A stretch of 64,000 bases of DNA from the NCBI RefSeq assembly GCF_002754195.1, contig NZ_PEEU01000001.1, positions 1,550,001 to 1,614,000 on the forward strand, read 5' to 3'. The notes under the pieces were generated by a model. That model saw only the letters and a list, made by a program, of their open reading frames with translations, searched no databases and had not been told where the DNA came from. Source of the DNA: Flavobacterium sp. 9. GTDB taxonomy: Bacteria > Bacteroidota > Bacteroidia > Flavobacteriales > Flavobacteriaceae. The position numbers and the translations under genes are program-made. Shown one piece after another: positions 56,581 through 64,000 of the stretch (position 1 is the first letter of the stretch; every line of letters starts with the position of its first letter).

Positions 56581-57171
56581 ATGAGTAAAGCCGAAAGAAC
56601 CAAGCAATTTATTATCGAACAAACTGCTCCAATCTTTAATATGAAAGGATATAGCGGCACGTCTATGAGCGATATTACAGAAGCGACCGGACTTACAAAA
56701 GGTAGTATTTACGGAAATTTCGAAAATAAAGATGAGGTTGCTCTTGCTGCTTTTCAATACAATGTAAAAAGATTGCAAGATGCTTTTTCACAAGAAATCG
56801 AAAAACAAAATACCTTCAAAGACAAACTTCTTGTTTATCCCCGACTCTATTCTAACTACTTGGATTTAAGAGTCACAAAAGGCGGATGTCCAATTCTAAA
56901 TACTGCCATAGAAGCTGATGATACACATCCGGTTCTTAAGAAAAATGTAGAACGCATTATTCTTTTCTGGAAACGAAAACTGATTCAATTGATAGAACAA
57001 GGAATTCTTGCCGGCGAATTTAAAGCAAAAGAAATACAACCGGAAAGAACCGCTTTAACCATAATTGCACTTATCGAAGGCGCAGTAATGATCTCAAAAA
57101 TTACTGGAAATTTAAACGATTTATCGACAGTAATGCTTTCGCTGAATAAAATCATCGAAGACCTGGAATAA
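56581..57171 (+). CDS. TetR family regulator
   Basis: The 196-aa protein starts at ATG 56581; the TTG 24 bases upstream lies in the promoter and is rejected. The HTH is clear (GTSMSDITEATGLTKGSIYG, with NFENKDEV following) and a helical ligand domain follows. Matching palindromes lie before this gene, before the thioesterase and before the efflux gene, so it probably represses all three. Confidence 0.85.
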   Translation: MSKAERTKQFIIEQTAPIFNMKGYSGTSMSDITEATGLTKGSIYGNFENKDEVALAAFQYNVKRLQDAFSQEIEKQNTFKDKLLVYPRLYSNYLDLRVTKGGCPILNTAIEADDTHPVLKKNVERIILFWKRKLIQLIEQGILAGEFKAKEIQPERTALTIIALIEGAVMISKITGNLNDLSTVMLSLNKIIEDLE

Positions 57172-57199
57172 AGCAACAACTATTTTTTTATTATAAAAA

Positions 57200-57213
57200 A
57201 TACCAATTGGTAT
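57200..57213 (+). promoter_or_regulatory. TetR operator upstream of the thioesterase gene
   Basis: ATACCAATTGGTAT is a perfect 14-bp palindrome, sharing ATACC/GGTAT arms with the site at 56538. Confidence 0.7.
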
Positions 57214-57236
57214 ATTAAATTAAAATCAAAACTAAA

Positions 57237-57686
57237 ATGGAAACAATTTCAAGATTACAAGAACTCCAAAACCACATTGATAAAGAATTTACTGCATCGC
57301 CATCGCCTTTTATGCTTTGGATGAGACCAGTTGTAATCGCTGCCGAAGAAGGAAGTGTAACTTTTAAATATCTTATTAGAGAAGAAATGTCAAACCCGAT
57401 TAAAACCCTTCATGGCGGAGTTACAGCCGCAATTGCAGACGATTGTATTGGCGCAACAATGTTTTCTTATAATGAAAATAGCTTTTATGTTACTATAAAT
57501 CTTGTCGTTGATTATTTCGCTCCAGCGAAAATTGGAGACACTATTTTTGCCAAAACATCAGTAATAAAAAAAGCAAAACAACTGGTAAATGCACAATGCG
57601 AAATATGGAATGAAGATCACACCAGATTAATCGCAAGAGCTACTTCTAATATGCTTAAAACGGACCTTTCTAAAAGAAATTCCTAA
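57237..57686 (+). CDS. PaaI-type hotdog thioesterase
   Basis: The 149-aa protein has the hotdog fold: TLHGGVTAAIADDCIGATM, with the His-Gly-Gly motif and Asp-containing helix of PaaI-like acyl-CoA thioesterases, and a VVDYFAPAKIGDTI strand. It hydrolyses acyl- or aryl-CoA. It is between a TetR gene and a DHA2 pump and shares their operator, so it may deal with the same toxic compound. Confidence 0.75.
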   Translation: METISRLQELQNHIDKEFTASPSPFMLWMRPVVIAAEEGSVTFKYLIREEMSNPIKTLHGGVTAAIADDCIGATMFSYNENSFYVTINLVVDYFAPAKIGDTIFAKTSVIKKAKQLVNAQCEIWNEDHTRLIARATSNMLKTDLSKRNS

Positions 57687-57706
57687 CGAACTACAAATCA
57701 AATTTG

Positions 57707-57805
57707 AACACGAATTACACGAATTCACACAAATTCTAATACGTTAATCTTGTTAATGAAATTATTTTCAAAGACAAATTAGTGATAATTAGTGCAATTC
57801 GTGTT
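57707..57805. repeat. Palindromic repeat AACACGAATT...AATTCGTGTT
   Basis: 10-bp arms AACACGAATT (57707-57716) and AATTCGTGTT (57796-57805) enclose a variable middle. The element lies between the thioesterase and efflux genes, just before the third operator. Confidence 0.65.
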
Positions 57806-57822
57806 ATTTTTTAATCTAAAAA

Positions 57823-57838
57823 TATACCGATTGGTATA
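57823..57838 (+). promoter_or_regulatory. TetR operator upstream of the DHA2 efflux gene
   Basis: TATACCGATTGGTATA, the same 16 bases as at 56538, ends 10 bases before the start codon. Confidence 0.75.
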
Positions 57839-57848
57839 ATTTAATATT

Positions 57849-59399
57849 ATGACACCTTTCCAACGAAAACTACTCATCTTCACCGTAATCCTCGCCGCGA
57901 TTATGGAACTAATTGATATTTCAATTGTCAATGTAGCTTTATATCATATGAGCGGAAATCTGGGTGCAACTCTCGAAGATACTTCCTGGGTAATTACCGC
58001 TTATGCAATCGCCAATGTAATCATTATTCCGATTACGAGTTTTTTGAGTGCCAATCTCGGAAGGCGAAATTACTATATTGGTTCCGTTATACTTTTCACG
58101 TTTTGTTCCTTCATGTGCGGACATTCTTCCTCAATTTGGATGTTGGTATTTTTTAGGTTTTTTCAGGGAATTGGCGGAGGCGCACTTTTGTCAATATCGC
58201 AAGTTGTCGTATTTGAACTTTTTCCAAAAGAAAAACAATCAACAGCCGGAGCTTTATTTGGTGCAGGAATTTTTATAGGTCCAACTATTGGTCCAACTCT
58301 TGGCGGTTACATTACAGAAAACTATGATTGGCCATGGATCTTTTTAATCAATATTCCAATAGGAATTTTGGTTGCTATTTCGTGTTACTTTTTATTGCAA
58401 GAACCTCCTGTAAAACCCGAAAAAGCAAAAGTAGACTGGACGGGAATTGCGTTATTAGCCATTGGAGTTGGTTCTTTGCAAACGGTTCTCGAAAGAGGCG
58501 AAGTCGAAGATTGGTTCGAAACCAGATACATTATTGTTCTAACCGTTATCGCCGTAACCACCTTATGCCTTTTTATTTATTGGGAATTAAAAGTCGATAA
58601 ACCCGTAGTAAATCTTCGGGTTCTGAAAAGTAAGTCGCTAATTATAGCCGCAATTCTGACTTTTGTAACCGGTTTTGGAATGTTTATTTCTATATATCTA
58701 AGTCCGGTTGTTGTTCAGCGTCTTTTAAATTTCTCGCCTTATCAAACCGGTTTACTTTTACTTCCAGGCGCTTTAATGGCATTATTAGCCTTAAAAATAT
58801 GCGGAACCTTATTGCAAAAAGGCGTTTCACCCGTTACAATTATTGCCTTAGGATTTGTACTCTTTATTTATTTTAACTGGAGAATGTCAGGCATAACATT
58901 AAACACCAGCGCATCTGAAGTTTCTACAGCACTTATTTTTAGAGCGCTTGGACTTGCTTTGCTTACGGTTCCGTTAACGATGTTGGCGGTTTCTTCACTC
59001 AAAGACAAAGATGTTGGGCAAGGCGCAGCTTTAAATAATATGATGCGTCAATTGGGCGGTTCTTTTGGCGTTTCGATTATAAACACCTATATCGCGCATC
59101 GTTTTGCGGATCATCGAAACGTATTAATTTCAAACGTTACACCGGATAATGTAAAAGCGATGGACAGAATTAATGCGTACATCAATTATTTTCAGCACAA
59201 AGGTTTTGCTTATAATGAAGCCAAAATAAAAGCCCTGAAACTCATGGAAAATGTCATCCTCAGACAATCGTCTTTGTTGAGTTATAGAGATGCGTTTGTC
59301 ATCGTTGGATTATTCTTTGTGATCACTTTACCACTTTTATTATTCGTAATGAACAAATCAAATAAGGTAAAACCTGGCGTTATAATTTCTGATCATTAA
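57849..59399 (+). CDS. DHA2-family drug/H+ antiporter (EmrB/QacA-like)
   Basis: The 516-aa protein has about 14 membrane segments. The start MELIDISIVNVALYHM is typical of the DHA2 family, and the loop LSANLGRRNYYIG carries motif A. A helix-14 region and a short soluble tail end the protein. It exports toxic compounds by proton antiport. No EmrA-like membrane fusion partner is adjacent. The shared operator suggests TetR control. Confidence 0.85.
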   Translation: MTPFQRKLLIFTVILAAIMELIDISIVNVALYHMSGNLGATLEDTSWVITAYAIANVIIIPITSFLSANLGRRNYYIGSVILFTFCSFMCGHSSSIWMLVFFRFFQGIGGGALLSISQVVVFELFPKEKQSTAGALFGAGIFIGPTIGPTLGGYITENYDWPWIFLINIPIGILVAISCYFLLQEPPVKPEKAKVDWTGIALLAIGVGSLQTVLERGEVEDWFETRYIIVLTVIAVTTLCLFIYWELKVDKPVVNLRVLKSKSLIIAAILTFVTGFGMFISIYLSPVVVQRLLNFSPYQTGLLLLPGALMALLALKICGTLLQKGVSPVTIIALGFVLFIYFNWRMSGITLNTSASEVSTALIFRALGLALLTVPLTMLAVSSLKDKDVGQGAALNNMMRQLGGSFGVSIINTYIAHRFADHRNVLISNVTPDNVKAMDRINAYINYFQHKGFAYNEAKIKALKLMENVILRQSSLLSYRDAFVIVGLFFVITLPLLLFVMNKSNKVKPGVIISDH

Positions 59400-59746
59400 A
59401 GATCTAAGCATATTTCAAATCAATTTTTCAAAAATTAGAAGCTCCAGGGGAGCAATATATTTATAGTAAATAAATAATCGTTCTCTAAATCAAGCCCCCG
59501 GGCGGGCGATATAACATTTGCATTATAAAAGAGAACATTTCACTCTGATGGGGTTCTACTACTGTATGACCTTTAAAATTCTATAAATATATCGTCTCTA
59601 TGAGACTTGTCATTAATCAATCTGACTTATCACAAAATACAAAACCAACTTATTGTTCGATTTCAAACATTATGTTAATTAAGATTAGAAATAAGGTCTA
59701 ACTCTAAAAGTTGGTGTAATTTTGTAATTCATCAAAAATTTAAAAA
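59400..59746. other. Gene-free stretch before the GNAT gene
   Basis: 59443-59600 contains AGCTCCAGGGGAGC and CCCCCGGGCGGGCGATATAAC segments that look like a decayed dispersed repeat. TAATTTTG at 59717-59724 fits TAnnTTTG and may be the -7 element of the acetyltransferase gene. No ORF is supported. Confidence 0.45.
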
Positions 59747-60301
59747 ATGATTATTAGAAAAGCCACTCAAACCGATTCCCAATTTATTGCACCTTGTTTG
59801 TTATTGGCAATGGAAGATATCATTTATAAATTTATTGGAAAGAAAGATTACGATAGCGCAAGAGACTTTTTACTGTATTTTGTAGAAAGAGAAAACAATC
59901 AATACTCGTATCAGAATTGTTTTGTAGCCGAAGAAAACAACGAAATTATTGGCGTTGTAAATGTCTACAACGGAGCTGATTTAATCGAGTTGAGGTTGCC
60001 AATTATTGAATATGTTCACGCAAACTTTAATCCTGATTTTAATCCCGAAAACGAAACCCAAAGCGGAGAATTTTACATTGATTCTCTAGGCGTAAATCCC
60101 AATCATCAGGGAAAAGGAATTGGATCTAAATTACTGCAATTTTTGATTGAAGAATTTGTAACCAAAAACAATCAAACTTTAGGTTTATTGGTTGACGAAG
60201 ATAATCCGAATGCTAAAAAATTATACTTAAAATTAGGTTTCAAATCTGTTGGAATTAAAACTTTGGTTGGAAAAACTTTAGAACATCTTCAGATTTCTTA
60301 A
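59747..60301 (+). CDS. GNAT family N-acetyltransferase
   Basis: The 184-aa protein has the acetyl-CoA-binding motif VNPNHQGKGIGSKLLQFLI (Q/R-x-x-G-x-G/A) and the C-terminal LLVDEDNPNAKKLYLKLGF segment typical of GNAT. It transfers acetyl from acetyl-CoA to an amine; the substrate is not known. Confidence 0.85.
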   Translation: MIIRKATQTDSQFIAPCLLLAMEDIIYKFIGKKDYDSARDFLLYFVERENNQYSYQNCFVAEENNEIIGVVNVYNGADLIELRLPIIEYVHANFNPDFNPENETQSGEFYIDSLGVNPNHQGKGIGSKLLQFLIEEFVTKNNQTLGLLVDEDNPNAKKLYLKLGFKSVGIKTLVGKTLEHLQIS

Positions 60302-60308
60302 TTTTTTT

Positions 60309-60532
60309 GTTTCAGGTTTCAATGAATGCTGCTGTTTTTTTTTACCGCAAAGAACGCTAAGATCTTAATTAGCAAGGTTTAAAAAAATACTAAGTTCGCA
60401 AAGCTTTGTGTTGAACCAGCTTTGCGAACTTTGTGTTTGCTAAACGCGATACAGGATAAAAAACCTTTGCGCCCTTTGCGGTAAAATGACATAGAAATTC
60501 TATTCTCATTTCAAACTTCAGACCTGAAACCT
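60309..60532. repeat. Composite repeat upstream of the flavohemoprotein gene
   Basis: The outer parts are TTTCAGGTTTCAA (60310-60322) and, opposite, CAGACCTGAAACC (60520-60532). Within lies the GCAAAG-type palindrome (60343-60484): ACCGCAAAG ... CTTTGCGGTA. A similar composite element lies at 61900-62108, on the other side of the gene. Confidence 0.7.
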
Positions 60533-60567
60533 TAAACATAAAAAACTATTCTTCTTTAATTTGGCTC

Positions 60568-60614
60568 TTATGATTTGAATCATAAAACGGAGCTTTATCG
60601 CGGGTTTAAATTTG
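60568..60614 (+). promoter_or_regulatory. Flavohemoprotein promoter with CRP/FNR-type palindrome
   Basis: TTATGATT-TG-AATCATAA (60568-60585) is a perfect 18-bp palindrome and contains TGAT-N4-ATCA, the CRP/FNR-family half-site pattern. TAAATTTG (60607-60614) fits TAnnTTTG. The palindrome centre lies about 42 bases before the probable start of transcription, the usual distance for class II activation. Confidence 0.65.
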
Positions 60615-60679
60615 TAAATATAAATTCTGAATGGGTTTATATACTTTAAAATTTAATTCCAAATTCAAATTATTCAAAG

Positions 60680-61891
60680 ATGAATCAATATCAAAAAGAC
60701 CTGATCAAAGCTACAATTCCAATTTTGAGATCGAGCGGTGAAGACCTTACCTCCTATTTCTACACCCGAATGTTTAAAAATCATCCCGAATTAAAAAACA
60801 TTTTCAATATGGGAAATCAAGCTAACGGAAAACAAAAATCGGCGTTGGCAAATGCTGTTTTGGCTTATGCCGAAAATATAGAAAATCCAGGCGTATTAAT
60901 TAATGCATTAAAGGGAATTGGAACCAAACACAGAAGTTTGAATATCCAGCCTGAGCAATATAAAATCGTAGGAACACAATTGATAGCTTCTATTGCAGAA
61001 GTTGTTGGTGAAGCTGCGACTCCGGAAATTCTGGAAGCGTGGACAATTGCCTACAATCAGCTTGCGGAAATTATGATTGATCTTGAAAAAGAACTTTACA
61101 AAGAAAACGCTGCAAAATCCGGAAGTTGGAACGGATGGAGAAATTTTGCAATTAAAAAAATCACCGACGAATCCAGCGAAATCAAATCGTTTTATCTTTA
61201 TCCTGAAGACGGACAAAAAATCACTGATTTCCATTCGGGTCAATATATAAGTGTTCACGTTTTTGTTCCGGAATTAGGTTTCATGCAACCAAGACAATAT
61301 AGTTTATCAAGTGGTTTTAATCCGGAATATTATAGAATTTCGGTAAAGAAAGAAATTGGAATGGATTCGAATCCATCCGGATTAGTTTCTAATACACTTC
61401 ATTTAAAAACAGAAGGCGATGTAATTTCGATTTCGGCTCCGGCGGGATTATTTCACTTAGAAAAAGATTCCGAAAATCCATTAGTTTTAATTAGCGGTGG
61501 TGTTGGCTTAACACCGATGTTGAGTATGCTGGAAACAAATGCAAATTCAATTCAGAATAAAAAAACGGTTTGGGTTCATGGTTGCCGAAATGAATCTGTT
61601 CACGCTTTCAAAGATCAGATTGCTTCTTTGAAAGAAGAAGTAAAATGGCTTGAAACTTTCACTTTTTATGATTCATTAGAAAGTTCGGAAAATCATTCGA
61701 ACCAAATCATTGAAGGTCGCGTCGATCTCAATAAATGTAAAGACGCAATTTTACTGGATGATGCAAAATTCTATATCTGCGGACCTGAAGTTTTTATCAA
61801 GAAACAATACCAAACATTAATCGATTTTAATGTAAATCACGAAAACATTTTCTACGAAGAATTTGGACCGCAGATTATTAATTTGAACTAA
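60680..61891 (+). CDS. hmp: Flavohemoprotein (nitric oxide dioxygenase)
   Basis: The 403-aa protein has an N-terminal globin domain (1-140) with Tyr28, Gln53 and the proximal haem ligand His84 (GTKHRSL). An FAD domain (RQYSLSS) and an NAD domain (LISGGVGLTPMLSML) follow, and the end is YEEFGP. It oxidises NO to nitrate with O2 and NAD(P)H. The CRP/FNR-type palindrome at the promoter suits NO- or oxygen-controlled expression. Composite repeats lie on both sides. Confidence 0.9.
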   Translation: MNQYQKDLIKATIPILRSSGEDLTSYFYTRMFKNHPELKNIFNMGNQANGKQKSALANAVLAYAENIENPGVLINALKGIGTKHRSLNIQPEQYKIVGTQLIASIAEVVGEAATPEILEAWTIAYNQLAEIMIDLEKELYKENAAKSGSWNGWRNFAIKKITDESSEIKSFYLYPEDGQKITDFHSGQYISVHVFVPELGFMQPRQYSLSSGFNPEYYRISVKKEIGMDSNPSGLVSNTLHLKTEGDVISISAPAGLFHLEKDSENPLVLISGGVGLTPMLSMLETNANSIQNKKTVWVHGCRNESVHAFKDQIASLKEEVKWLETFTFYDSLESSENHSNQIIEGRVDLNKCKDAILLDDAKFYICGPEVFIKKQYQTLIDFNVNHENIFYEEFGPQIINLN

Positions 61892-61899
61892 TTTTTTTG

Positions 61900-62108
61900 T
61901 TTCAGGTTTCAAGTTTCAGGTTTGAAATACTACACTTTATATCTAACCGCAAAGCTCGCAAAGGTTTACGCTAAGTTCGCAAAGTTTAAAAATATAGCTT
62001 TGCGAACTTTGCGTTTTTACAAAAACATCCTTAGAAAAAAAACTTTGCGAACTTTGCGGTAAAAATCTACACAAGCCTTAAACTCATTTCAAACCTGAAA
62101 CCTGAAAC
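61900..62108. repeat. Composite repeat downstream of the flavohemoprotein gene
   Basis: The outer parts are TTTCAGGTTTCAAG at the left and CATTTCAAACCTGAAACC at the right. The GCAAAG-type palindrome (61946-62061) has ACCGCAAAG ... CTTTGCGGTA ends, as in the copy at 60309-60532. No gene lies in this region. Confidence 0.7.
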
Positions 62109-62208
62109 AATTTCAAACTACATTTCCCCTTAACAAGATTTTTACTAAACGGATCGTCGAAAATACTGTTAACTTTTTATAACTAAATCTGTATCAGTCA
62201 AAAAATTA

Positions 62209-62216
62209 TATATTTG
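62209..62216 (+). promoter_or_regulatory. Candidate -7 promoter element of the LytS-type kinase gene
   Basis: TATATTTG matches TAnnTTTG, 70 bases upstream of the start. No clear -33 TTTG lies at the standard distance. Confidence 0.4.
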
Positions 62217-62285
62217 CGCACGAAAAAAAATAATACCACATTGCTATAAGGACAAAAAGATGTCTTTATATTTTAAAATACACCT

Positions 62286-63848
62286 TTGAAATTTAATTTT
62301 AGAAATACTTTTTCCGGCAGGAACTTTTTCATTTTAGGAATCATCCTCATTGTTCTTACACTTCTTTCTATTTATATATTAAGTGGTTTGATGACTCAAA
62401 TCACTGAAAAAACTACTACAGAAACTCAAAATCGCAGCGCCCAGAAAAAACAGGAGGTTATGGCGAAGGAATTATCTCGTTTTCTTGAAACTCAAAACGA
62501 GCTAAAACGTATTGTTGAAATGAGCAATACCAAAAACTTATCTGATAATTTAAAAGTTTTAAGTGCAATCCATGCCAATGACAGTCTTGTTAAAAACAAT
62601 TGGTTTCAGATTAATAATCAAAAAATAGAATTTACTACTTCTAAAAATAGTGCCAATTTAGAAACTTCAATAAAAGATTTCATCTCCAAAAACCAAACCT
62701 TAAAAGAGTCCAATAGTATTGTCAATGATCAACAAGGTTTTTTCTGGCGTATCTATTATAAATATGTCGCAACAAATGGTACTGTAATTCGATATGGATA
62801 TGATATTGATTTTCGATCACTACAAACTTATTTCGCAACGGTAGATCAAAAGGTACCCAATTATGTTTTTGTATTTGATAAAAAAGGAACGATCATTTAT
62901 CATCCTGAAATAAAATTACTAAAAAAGAATATTTTTAAAATAACAAATATATCGGCTCGCGATACTACTTTTTCAGATGCGAATGGTTTTAGCAGAAGAA
63001 TTGCACTTTCAGAATATTTGGGACTGGACATTGTACGATATACCAAGCGATTGAATATAAAAGGAACGAGTTGGTATTTATGTGTCAATTTTCCGAAAAA
63101 GGTTTCATCAGAAGATGTTGATGCCGTAAAAAATTATGCTTCCTTAATTTACGTTATTACGACTGCAATTCTAATTGTGTTCTTTTATTTGTTTATGATT
63201 TTTACACGTAGAAATTTTCATGAAAAAGAAATCTTGTCGCAGGAAAAAAATAAGCTTTTATTAGAAAATGAAAAAATCAATAAAGAGAAAGCGTTAATCC
63301 AACTGCAACAATTAAAGGAGCAAATTAATCCGCACTTTTTATTTAATTCTTTGAACTCGCTTTATATGCTTATCGAAAGTAATACTGGCGTTGCGCGAAA
63401 ATTTACTTTGAATCTTTCGAAGATTTACAGATACCTTATTAATCCGCCTATCAATAATATTGTTACGGTGCAGGAAGAATTGCTTTTTATCGAAAAATAT
63501 ATTTTTCTGCAGCAAACTCGCTTTACAGAAGAATTTGTTTTTACGATTACGATCGAAGACGAAAGCATTCTGGCTAAGAAAGTACCTTACTTGGCTTTTC
63601 AGATTGCAGTAGAAAATGCGATCAAACATAATATCGCTTCTGATGAAAATCCGTTGAAAATAACGATAGATATTAAAGAAAATGTCGCAATCATTACCAA
63701 TAACTTAAACGAAAAGCAAAACTTCGGGAAAGAATCCAAGTTTGGTCACAAATATTTAGAAAGTATATACAATTTCTACTCTAAAAAAGACTTTAAAACC
63801 TTCAAAAAAGACGGAGATTTTACTTGCATTTTACCCTTAATTGGATAG
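62286..63848 (+). CDS. LytS/YehU-type sensor histidine kinase (TTG start)
   Basis: The 520-aa frame starts with TTG at 62286, just before the first membrane helix (FFILGIILIVLTLLSIYILS). A ~230-aa extracytoplasmic sensor resembling a Cache domain follows, then a second helix (about 282-302), a coiled coil and the His_kinase domain. The phospho-acceptor is in LKEQINPHFLFNSLNSL. A HATPase-type end (AVENAIKHNI, then GHKYLESIYNFY) closes the protein. It is likely paired with the partial regulator gene that follows. Confidence 0.85.
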   Translation: MKFNFRNTFSGRNFFILGIILIVLTLLSIYILSGLMTQITEKTTTETQNRSAQKKQEVMAKELSRFLETQNELKRIVEMSNTKNLSDNLKVLSAIHANDSLVKNNWFQINNQKIEFTTSKNSANLETSIKDFISKNQTLKESNSIVNDQQGFFWRIYYKYVATNGTVIRYGYDIDFRSLQTYFATVDQKVPNYVFVFDKKGTIIYHPEIKLLKKNIFKITNISARDTTFSDANGFSRRIALSEYLGLDIVRYTKRLNIKGTSWYLCVNFPKKVSSEDVDAVKNYASLIYVITTAILIVFFYLFMIFTRRNFHEKEILSQEKNKLLLENEKINKEKALIQLQQLKEQINPHFLFNSLNSLYMLIESNTGVARKFTLNLSKIYRYLINPPINNIVTVQEELLFIEKYIFLQQTRFTEEFVFTITIEDESILAKKVPYLAFQIAVENAIKHNIASDENPLKITIDIKENVAIITNNLNEKQNFGKESKFGHKYLESIYNFYSKKDFKTFKKDGDFTCILPLIG

Positions 63849-63969
63849 AAAAAAAACATTCACTCCCAAAAAAAAGCCACTCACTCCTTTTTGTTTTTTT
63901 TAACAAATCTGGCATTATATTTTTATCATAAAATTAACCTAAAATTAACTTTAAATGGGGAAAAATGCA

Positions 63970-64000
63970 ATGTTGAGAACCCTAAAAATCATCTTAGTTC
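63970..64000 (+). CDS. Start of a probable response regulator (partial, 3' end off window)
   Basis: ATG 63970 opens MLRTLKIILV, the usual beginning of a receiver domain. It follows the LytS-type kinase gene by 121 bases, where a LytTR-family response regulator normally lies. Only 10 codons are visible. Confidence 0.4.
   Translation, partial: MLRTLKIILV

Noticed and set aside
1..64000. CRISPR array or tRNA/rRNA genes
   Set aside because: No regular short repeats with unique spacers and no tRNA cloverleaf pattern were found. Repeats in this window are palindromic and dispersed.

Overview
The window is AT-rich DNA from a Flavobacterium-like member of the Bacteroidota. Supporting signs are Bacteroidota-type promoter elements (TAnnTTTG), lipoproteins with acidic residues just after the lipid cysteine, an Oar-like TonB-dependent receptor, a grasp-with-spasm RiPP locus, frequent TTG starts, and several families of palindromic intergenic repeats of the kind common in this genus. 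Only the sequence was read; family names come from motif recognition, not from a search.

Positions 1-24801 form a contractile phage-tail locus on the + strand, cut by the left edge. It holds a tail-terminator-like partial gene, a small HTH protein, sheath, tube, a chaperone-like protein, an M15 endolysin, baseplate proteins, an 818-aa fibre ending in an intein-like Hint domain, a holin, and a duplicated set of receptor-binding fibres (two beta-propeller fibres, two fibres sharing a second N-terminus, one of them with an SGNH esterase domain, plus a small propeller). No head, terminase, integrase, tape-measure or spike gene is recognisable. The place where a tape measure is expected (3.7-6.8 kb) holds a caspase-like (clan CD, DUF4347-like) protein followed by small immunity-like genes. 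This suggests either a tailocin or contractile injection system with a toxin cargo, or a prophage tail with an inserted effector block.

Positions 25-40 kb are general and accessory chromosome: two surface lipoproteins (one a HExxH metalloprotease), an AraC regulator, an NmrA-like reductase, an L,D-transpeptidase, a tetR/HMA-like/MFS operon whose MFS gene is frameshifted, a GT2 glycosyltransferase, a frameshifted CPBP protease gene, and an hsdR gene without hsdM or hsdS that sits between two small unknown genes.

Positions 40.3-44.6 kb are a grasp-with-spasm RiPP cluster: a GG-leader precursor, a large exported protein, an ATP-grasp maturase, a 55-aa overlapping ORF and a SPASM maturase.

Positions 44.6-64 kb hold a Na+/H+ antiporter, an MscS channel, a bestrophin, an OmpR/HK two-component pair, an Oar-like receptor, a TetR/thioesterase/DHA2 efflux regulon with three matching operators, a GNAT acetyltransferase, a flavohemoprotein with a CRP/FNR-type palindrome at its promoter and flanked by two copies of a composite repeat, and a LytS-type kinase followed by the first codons of a probable response regulator.
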